Source: Pseudevernia furfuracea (Eukaryota; Ascomycota; Lecanoromycetes; Lecanorales; Parmeliaceae). From it: 64,000 bases of DNA. The translations under genes were made by a program, and so were the position numbers. Position 1 is the first letter of the stretch, and each line of letters starts with the position of its first letter. Where the stretch lies: NCBI GenBank assembly GCA_022315425.1, contig JAIUPT010000030.1:1054001-1118000 (forward strand). Direction: 5' to 3'. The notes below the pieces were generated by a model. That model searched no databases, was not told the origin of the DNA, and saw nothing but the letters and a program-made list of their open reading frames with translations. Positions 58,328-64,000 of the stretch are shown here, in pieces.

Positions 58328-58921
58328 ATGACTCTCACTCCTCCTTCCACCCCACCCTCTTCTTCTTCACCCATCACCAACAATCACCTCTCCGACGTTT
58401 TCTCTGACTCGCCCCCCACCTCTTCCACCACAGGGGACCCTTCAGATATCCCGCGCCTCCGTAGCACGCACTCTACAGCCGGCTACCGGGCCGGAATCTC
58501 CGCTTCGAAAGAACGGTCCTTGCAGCCCGGTTTCGACGAAGGCTACTCCCTCGGCGCAGTCTTCGGGCTGCGTGTGGGCTACATACTTGGGGCCTTACAG
58601 GGGCTATGTTCTGCTCATTCGCAGGGCAGCGAGGGGGGAAAGGGTCTCAGGCAGTTGTTGAAGGAGGCGAGAGAACATCTGGCCATTGAGAAGATATTTG
58701 GGAGGGAGTGGTGGGGCGAAGATGGAATCTGGAGGTATGATGTTCAGGGACGGGAAGAGGAGGTTACATTTCGAGAGGTGGTGGATGCACATCCGCTTGT
58801 GAGGAGGTGGGTAGAGAGAGTAGACCAAGAGATGAAGATCGCAGGGGTAAAGATGGGAAGGTTTGAGGGAAGGGAGTGGGAAGAAGGGAGGGTGGGCAAT
58901 TGGGAGGCAGAGGTGGTTTGA
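58328..58921 (+). CDS. YAE1: Yae1, cytosolic iron-sulfur adaptor protein
   Basis: Single exon, 197 residues. The hallmark Yae1 segment lies at about 50-97: GYRAGISASKERSLQPGFDE, then GYSLGAVFGLRVGYILGALQ, a run of Gly spaced every four residues (deca-GX3 motif). In yeast Yae1 pairs with Lto1 to bring the ABC protein Rli1 to the cytosolic Fe-S targeting complex, which is needed for ribosome function. The N-terminal 45 residues are Ser/Pro/Thr-rich and disordered; the C-terminal half is charged and helical, including REWWGEDGIWRYD. The start ATG at 58328 has a suitable context. Identification rests on the GX3 block, which is distinctive. Confidence 0.88.
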   Translation: MTLTPPSTPPSSSSPITNNHLSDVFSDSPPTSSTTGDPSDIPRLRSTHSTAGYRAGISASKERSLQPGFDEGYSLGAVFGLRVGYILGALQGLCSAHSQGSEGGKGLRQLLKEAREHLAIEKIFGREWWGEDGIWRYDVQGREEEVTFREVVDAHPLVRRWVERVDQEMKIAGVKMGRFEGREWEEGRVGNWEAEVV

Positions 58922-59284
58922 GTATGCCGATCGACGCCAGATTCCAACCCCCTTCTTGCTTCATTGCTTGAATCTATACGCCCGCTGGGGCTTGACTTCA
59001 AACACTACTTGATCTGCTTGAAAGAGCCGAGAGGTAGATACGGAAACCATCCACTCAATCAATAGTCCGGTGGCTAATCGTCACCATCAACGCCTAAACA
59101 AAACTGTGGAAAATCGGCAGGTCATTACAGCATCTATGTGTGTAAATGCATCAAAGAAGACCCCCCCACGATATCGACCCGCATCGTATTAAATGTCTGG
59201 TGGGAAACAAAAGATTCCTCCAAATTTCGGGATTTAGGAGACCAACTGAGCAATCGCAGAGTTACATGCCGGCTGTATGCGCCA
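58922..59284. other. Convergent intergenic region
   Basis: 363 bases between two converging 3' ends. A C-run lies near 59161. No gene was recognised. Confidence 0.5.
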
Positions 59285-60616
59285 TCAAGACTTAGAGAAC
59301 AAGTTGCCCCAGGATGACCTGGTTTTCGACCTTTGGTTTAGCCTGCCTAGAGAGTTGACGAGCCGAACGCTCGATGGTACCTTCTCGCCGTCATCATCCT
59401 CGTCGGTACTGTAATCAGAAAAATGGGAATGCTCCTCTTCCATTGCCGCAGCCTGTTGCTCGTCGATCGCTTCTTCTCCTCTCGCGTGCTCTTCTAAAGG
59501 TTGCAGACCAACAGTGTATCTGTTGGAAGAGCAAGTCTCGCTTCTCGAGAGGTACTTCCCGCAGCTGGGCATCCCACCATCACATCTTGCTTTGCGATCT
59601 CTACAACAGGCACAAGCGAAGTCGCGATTGCACGATATTGACCATGTTGTAGGCTTGGGCATGCTGATAATGTCTGGTCCTAGAAACTGGCTGCATGGGC
59701 CTGGCCAGGACTTCGTCTTGATTTGCTTGTACTCCAGCGGTAATGCTGCTATGTCCGGAATGGCGCTTGAGCCAATCGGTGTTGGAGAAGAAATTTGCCT
59801 GCCGGCAACGGTGGGTCGAGGCCCTGAGGCATCGTCACTTTGTGAATGGGGACGGAACCTGCTTGGCGAATCTACAATAGCATCTCTAGGAGATCGTAGG
59901 GTGAAAAGCCTGAATGTGGGTGACTTTGGAGACGCAGGCTGAGTTGTTGACTGCGGAGCTGTTGCTACTTTGCGCCGATAGTGGGCACTGATGGCTGTGA
60001 AGTGGGAATCGACCTCTCTGTCGCTTGGGAGTTCATTCACAAGAGTATTAGTGCCGCTGCTGCTTGATGATGGACAGCTTGAATTCGTTGATGCCATGTC
60101 ATCATCGTCAGATGCTGATGAAAATTGCATCGTTCTGTGCACTAGTTCGTTAGAACACTCGCTGTCACTCTTGAAGGCAAGAAAGCACGACGAGCTTAGG
60201 GGTTTTCTATGCTGTCTTGGTGACAGCCTTGCGTGGTGTGCTTCGATCTTTCGGTCAACGAGAAGCAGAGCGCAAGAGGTGGATGGACAAGCTTCGTTAG
60301 GTTCGGCACAAGTCAATGGAGTGCACTTAGTAGGCGATGGTGGCGGAGCACAGGGTACGTGTTCTCGAGAACAGGTACGACGCTCAATCAAGTCGTTGCC
60401 TTGCTCTGCAACAGGAAGGCAAGGTTCTCGCCGAGCATCGTATGAGCAAGACAGGGTCGGCTCCTGACTTCGAGGTACATTGGGACAAGGCATTGCTTGG
60501 AGTCGCAGGCAGGTGGAAGGCTCCTTCCCATAGGTACAGCTAGGAAAATGAGAGCAAAAAGCGTTCGGGGTTCTATTTAAGGTGTTAAAAAGATATGGGC
60601 ATTCTACGCGCACCAT
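59285..60616 (-). CDS. Ser-rich protein with a defective C-terminal Zn2Cys6-like motif
   Basis: Single open frame, 443 residues from the ATG at 60616 (the frame stays open further upstream without a clearly better start). The first 120 or so residues are rich in Cys and Pro (CSHFPSCTYGKEPSTC, CAPPPSPTKCTPLTC). A Ser-rich middle follows (SSCPSSSSSGTNT). Near residues 335-362 the sequence CACCRDRKARCDGGMPSCGK then YLSRSETC follows the Zn2Cys6 pattern CX2CX6CX6CX2CX6C, except that the fifth Cys is Tyr355. The tail ends SSWGNLFSKS. A canonical cluster cannot form without the fifth ligand, unless the extra Cys in CACC substitutes. It could be a repurposed regulator or a decaying gene. Introns were not resolved. 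Confidence 0.6.
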   Translation of the reverse strand: MVRVECPYLFNTLNRTPNAFCSHFPSCTYGKEPSTCLRLQAMPCPNVPRSQEPTLSCSYDARREPCLPVAEQGNDLIERRTCSREHVPCAPPPSPTKCTPLTCAEPNEACPSTSCALLLVDRKIEAHHARLSPRQHRKPLSSSCFLAFKSDSECSNELVHRTMQFSSASDDDDMASTNSSCPSSSSSGTNTLVNELPSDREVDSHFTAISAHYRRKVATAPQSTTQPASPKSPTFRLFTLRSPRDAIVDSPSRFRPHSQSDDASGPRPTVAGRQISSPTPIGSSAIPDIAALPLEYKQIKTKSWPGPCSQFLGPDIISMPKPTTWSISCNRDFACACCRDRKARCDGGMPSCGKYLSRSETCSSNRYTVGLQPLEEHARGEEAIDEQQAAAMEEEHSHFSDYSTDEDDDGEKVPSSVRLVNSLGRLNQRSKTRSSWGNLFSKS

Positions 60617-61277
60617 GGTAGACACATTCCATAGGCTTCCCCGCAACAACCCCATGGGGACGTGATGTGTAACATAAAGCAAGGGAGACAAGCCAACCAA
60701 ATGGGAAATACCGAGTTGTGATATTATCACTAGCCTTCAACCATATCGACTGCAAGACCGCCTGTGTCGAGACTACGCCACTCTCGTCAAGACACACCTG
60801 AGGGAGAAGCGTAAGAGTAGCAGCGCAGAAAGCCAGGGCAGTGACTAAATCCCGGAGGATATGACGAAAACATGGAGACGGCCACTTAATAGGATGGTCA
60901 GAGCTCCTCGAACATCACGAAGGAAGTCAGCGGTGCAACGACCCGCCTGGCAAGACACGAATTGGACTTTTGGAACAGAGTGTATCACAATCGGATGTTG
61001 GACCACATCTTCTATGTGGAGAGGAGCAAATCGAATCTATGGGAATGCGAGTAGCTCTATGCACCCCAGTACTCGTAGGGCAATAATTGCCAGGACTTGT
61101 GGGAAGATAATTCTGGGGCCTGACTTGAGTATCAATGATGGTAGACAATAATGTCAATTGTGATTTATCTCATCTATGCTGTGACTGGATAAAAGTGAGC
61201 AGGATAGAGTACTGCGTACTCTATGCAGAGTAGGTAGAATTCAACTAAATCGTCGATTGGGAGAAGATGATGCGCAG

Positions 61278-61304
61278 GGTATACTAAGGTAAGACTAGTA
61301 TACC
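61278..61304. repeat. Inverted repeat GGTATACT / AGTATACC
   Basis: Two 8-base arms flank an 11-base loop; it lies in a stretch dense in AGGTA and TACCT words. Confidence 0.75.
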
Positions 61305-61466
61305 GTACCTAAAGTACAGTAAGGTAGAGTGGTAGAGAAGAAACGATGTTACCTGGCGAGCCCTGGTTACTTACGTCAGATCGGCTCAGCCTTAAAATCT
61401 AGAACCAAGCCATCGTGTCAGGGTCTTCTTTTACACAACAATTTAGCGCTGTGCGCTGGCATTCAT

Positions 61467-61496
61467 AAGGTAAGGATAAGGTACCTTCCTTACCTT
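61467..61496. repeat. Inverted repeat AAGGTAAGG / CCTTACCTT
   Basis: Perfect 9-base arms with a 12-base loop that itself contains AAGGTACCTT. Same word family as the repeat about 190 bases upstream. Confidence 0.8.
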
Positions 61497-62279
61497 ACTT
61501 TACTTAACCAAAAAGTGGATCTGGAGACTGGGAGTGTGGCAACCTGCCATGATGACCATTGACCTGTCTTCGACGACATTGGAGATCAAACACTTCATTG
61601 TGGCCAATTGAACTGTCTGACAAGCTCCCAGCAACTCGTGCTTTTAACCTGCAAACATTGCCAAGACCATGCATCTCGACTTTTCTGGCTTGCGCTGAGC
61701 TGCCGAGAGCCTCGAGCTTCCGACACTGACTGAGCCATTGCGATCGCTAAAGACCTCAATTGTTTCTTCGGACACTCGGAAATGTTTGTCTAACATTCTT
61801 TCAAATCTTCACATAGCATCGCTCTCTCTCCGAACCTTAGGAGGCGCTGTTGGGGTGGAGGTCGACAGGGGTGGGGGTTATCAAGAGTCTTCGGGAAGAT
61901 ACCTACAAAACAAAAACAAACGAAGCTCTGGACAATACCCTTTTGTCCATGCGAAACAATCCTCACGGGCGACTGCAGATTCAGTCCGAGCCAGCGGTAA
62001 GCTTCCCCATGTTTGAATCACCTCGAAGTGTTCGCGCTCGCTTGTCTCCCAGCCCCCCCCCAGCCATCTCAACACCATGCCGAAATCTCCGTCTCCCTTC
62101 ATTATTTGTCCCTACTAATTATTTGCAGTACTCGCACCATCAGAAAATTGTCTCTGAATCCCTAGACATCTAGTGCGACCCTATCGTGCGCTTACAGCTC
62201 AGGGTTCCCGAAGCTCTCTACCAGCGCAAGTTGAGATATTTAACATAATTACACAAACTGTCTTTGAACCCTGCTGCAG

Positions 62280-64000
62280 CTACACCTCGATTAGCTGCCC
62301 TGCCTCGACCAAACCTACCTACGACTGACGAGTTCTACGAAATTCACGAATCCACCAGCCCATCATCGCAACGCCAGCAGCGTCCGCAACCACTATCTCA
62401 ACAACCTCAATTACGGCCCTTGAGCTCATCAGGAAGCGCTCGTACCCTCAGACGAACTCCGAGGCTTGAAGCGCGCAGTCGAACCCCGATCGTCGCCGGG
62501 CAAGAAGGTCAAGGCTCAACAGCCCGATTCGCCAAACCCACAGCACCACTGTACCCTCACGATTGGCCTTACAGCCAAAGCCTCGAGGGTTTAAATACCC
62601 CTGCTTCTTCTACACAAAGCCTTCTCTCTTCTTACTGGCCCAAGAGGACCACCCACATTTCGAAACATACAGCAAACGCCATACGCTACGCCCTCGAAGC
62701 CGTCCGCGCGGATCCCGAAGGTTCACATCCCTTGATCGAAGGTGGACATCGCCCACGGTGGACACCTAAACCCTTCACACCTGACCACGTTGAGTTGAGC
62801 GCTTCAATGTCCGATTTGGCTGCTGGGGTGAGCAACGGGCGCACACAAAATGGTGGCTCTCGGGCTGCTGTACCCGTGCCCTTTGCCGGCGTTGATCGTG
62901 TTCGTACGCCGATAGACATCATGAGAGAGCGTAGAGATCGAGAAGCCAGGAAGAAAGCTGAGATTGAACGACGGCAAAGAGAACAAGACGAAGAGGAACA
63001 GCAACGAATCCAAGACAAGAAACAATCGGAACAAGATAGAATGGTTGGCACTGCTGGCGTTGTCCAAAGCGGTGAGGGGACAAGCTACCGGAGATCAGGA
63101 GCAGCAGTTAGGAGATCTACCGTCGAACCCACACCACAAGAGACAAGCGAGAGAAGGTCAGGAGACCGAGGAAGCGGTGGCAGTATCAGGGCAAACATAG
63201 CTTCAACAACCCAGCCCGCAGTCTATGCTGAAAAGTCATCCACGATTGCCCCAGACGATGGCGCAGGCGTGAGTAGTGAACCCCAGCCTAAGGCCAGACC
63301 TCGTGGAGCAACACCTTCAACTGGACAGCCAAGACCCGTTGATGTCAAACCTAGACAGACGCCTCGTGCGGCCTTGACGGCAGCTGAAGCGGCCATTGGT
63401 CAGAAAGGATACAAAAACACATCAATCAATGCAACTGCAGGGACATCAAAGTTACGATTGGACCGTGGAACAGCGCCACCTGGCCAGTCACAGCCTGCAC
63501 AAGACTCGACCAGCGGCTCTCAGCAACGAAGCACTACGTCCTCATTTCCTCACGCCTTCGAAAGATGGGAAACATTATCTTCTCACTGGGAAGGCCTGAC
63601 TTCCTTCTGGATTCATCGACTAGAACAAAACAAAGATGATCTAGATCGAGAACCTCTAAATCAACAAATGGCGCGTCAGGTGACTGACCTATCTGCTGCT
63701 GGAGCTAATCTGTTCCACGCTGTTGTCGAACTACAGCGCCTTCGAGCTTCTTCAGAGCGTAAATTTCAACGGTGGTTCTTTGAGACCAGAGCCGAGCAAG
63801 AACGTTTTCGAGAAAATCAAAGCAAGTTCGAGCAGCGTATACAAGAAGAGCGTTCTGCTGCGACCAACGCCCATGCTGACCTTTCGAGGATACAGAAGGA
63901 AAGAGATGCAGCCATATACCAGAAAAAGACTGCAGAGATCCTTGTCAAAGAAAAGAATCGTGAACTATCAATCGCGAAAGAGGAAGCCCGGCGAGCATGG
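62280..64000 (+). CDS. Large coiled-coil protein, 3' end outside the window
   Basis: From an AG acceptor at 62278-62279 the frame stays open for 573 codons to the window edge. It starts TPRLAALPRPNLPTTDEFYE, then Gln/Pro/Arg-rich sequence and RTHISKHTANAIRYALEAVR. A Lys/Glu/Arg-rich coiled coil lies at 62915-63045 (IMRERRDREARKKAEIERRQ), then a disordered linker. At 63545-63780 a conserved-looking block follows (HAFERWETLSSHWEGLTSFW, RQVTDLSAAGANLFHAVVEL, RLRASSERKFQRWFFETRAE). The remainder is continuous coiled coil. I recognise the block as typical of an uncharacterised filamentous-fungal protein but know no function. First exon(s) unresolved. Confidence 0.75.

Larger units (their letters stand above)
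60617..62279. other. Intergenic region and unresolved 5' part of the last gene
   Basis: 1.7 kb. It contains AGGTA/TACCT palindromes (listed separately) and, near its right end, the leader and probably small first exon(s) of the gene that runs to the window edge. A possible first exon starts with ATG at 61949 (MRNNPHGRLQIQSEPA) before GTAAGC at 61997, but its phase does not fit the acceptor at 62279. Confidence 0.45.

Overview
The window is nuclear DNA from a filamentous ascomycete (Pezizomycotina). The evidence is genes cut by short GT-AG introns (mostly 45-110 bases), CTAAC/CTAAT-like branch sites, Zn2Cys6 regulators, a DUF7704-type membrane protein, and clear fungal orthologues of housekeeping genes on both strands. 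I cannot name the species. Gene starts, stops and splice sites were worked out by hand. For each recognised multi-exon gene with a complete model, the exon lengths add up to a multiple of three.

Layout. 1-1739: no supported gene. 1740-3064 (-) SED5 syntaxin. 3881-11757 (+) a 2,528-residue disordered protein. 12282-13355 (-) VAM7. 13677-14769 (-) EB1/BIM1. 15290-17478 (-) F-box/WD40 protein. 18047-18556 (+) DUF7704 membrane protein. 19249-20421 (-) Gfo/Idh/MocA oxidoreductase. 20857-21578 (+) a broken DapA-family aldolase. 22748-26521 (+) PMC1-type Ca2+-ATPase. 28214-29200 (-) Rab5/VPS21. About 5 kb without a supported gene follows. 34278-35435 (+) NDUFAF5-like methyltransferase. 35606-36378 (-) ARPC5 and 36527-38252 (+) dynactin p62, back to back. 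38426-39257 (-) RPS7. 40130-41311 (-) CAB2. 42723-45592 (+) Zn2Cys6 regulator. 45911-47089 (+) secreted protein with an in-frame stop. 47605-48165 (-) AIM11. 48646-48772 (+) tRNA-Arg(UCU). 49205-50394 (-) glutamyl-tRNA synthetase pseudogene. 50768-51507 (-) GST. 52115-53886 (-) HerA/FtsK-like ATPase. 54920-56323 (-) coiled-coil protein. 57430-57663 (-) MIT-domain fragment. 58328-58921 (+) YAE1. 59285-60616 (-) Ser-rich protein with a defective Zn2Cys6 motif. 62280-64000 (+) coiled-coil protein running off the window.

Most of the content is ordinary eukaryotic housekeeping. It covers vesicle fusion (SED5, VAM7, VPS21), calcium storage (PMC1), cytoskeleton (EB1, ARPC5, dynactin p62), CoA synthesis (CAB2), translation (RPS7, tRNA-Arg, YAE1) and mitochondria (NDUFAF5, AIM11). 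There is no sign of a secondary-metabolite cluster. The only likely functional pair by position is the oxidoreductase with the dead aldolase beside it.

The most unusual object is the tRNA-Arg(UCU) gene. Its acceptor, D, anticodon and T arms are intact and a T6 terminator follows, but a 49-base insertion sits inside the D-loop. The insertion begins GT, ends AG and carries an ACTAAT sequence 9 bases before its 3' end. Precise GT-AG removal restores the D-loop AATGGTA. This looks like an mRNA-type spliceosomal intron inside a Pol III tRNA gene, alongside a second, 6-base intron at the normal 37/38 site.
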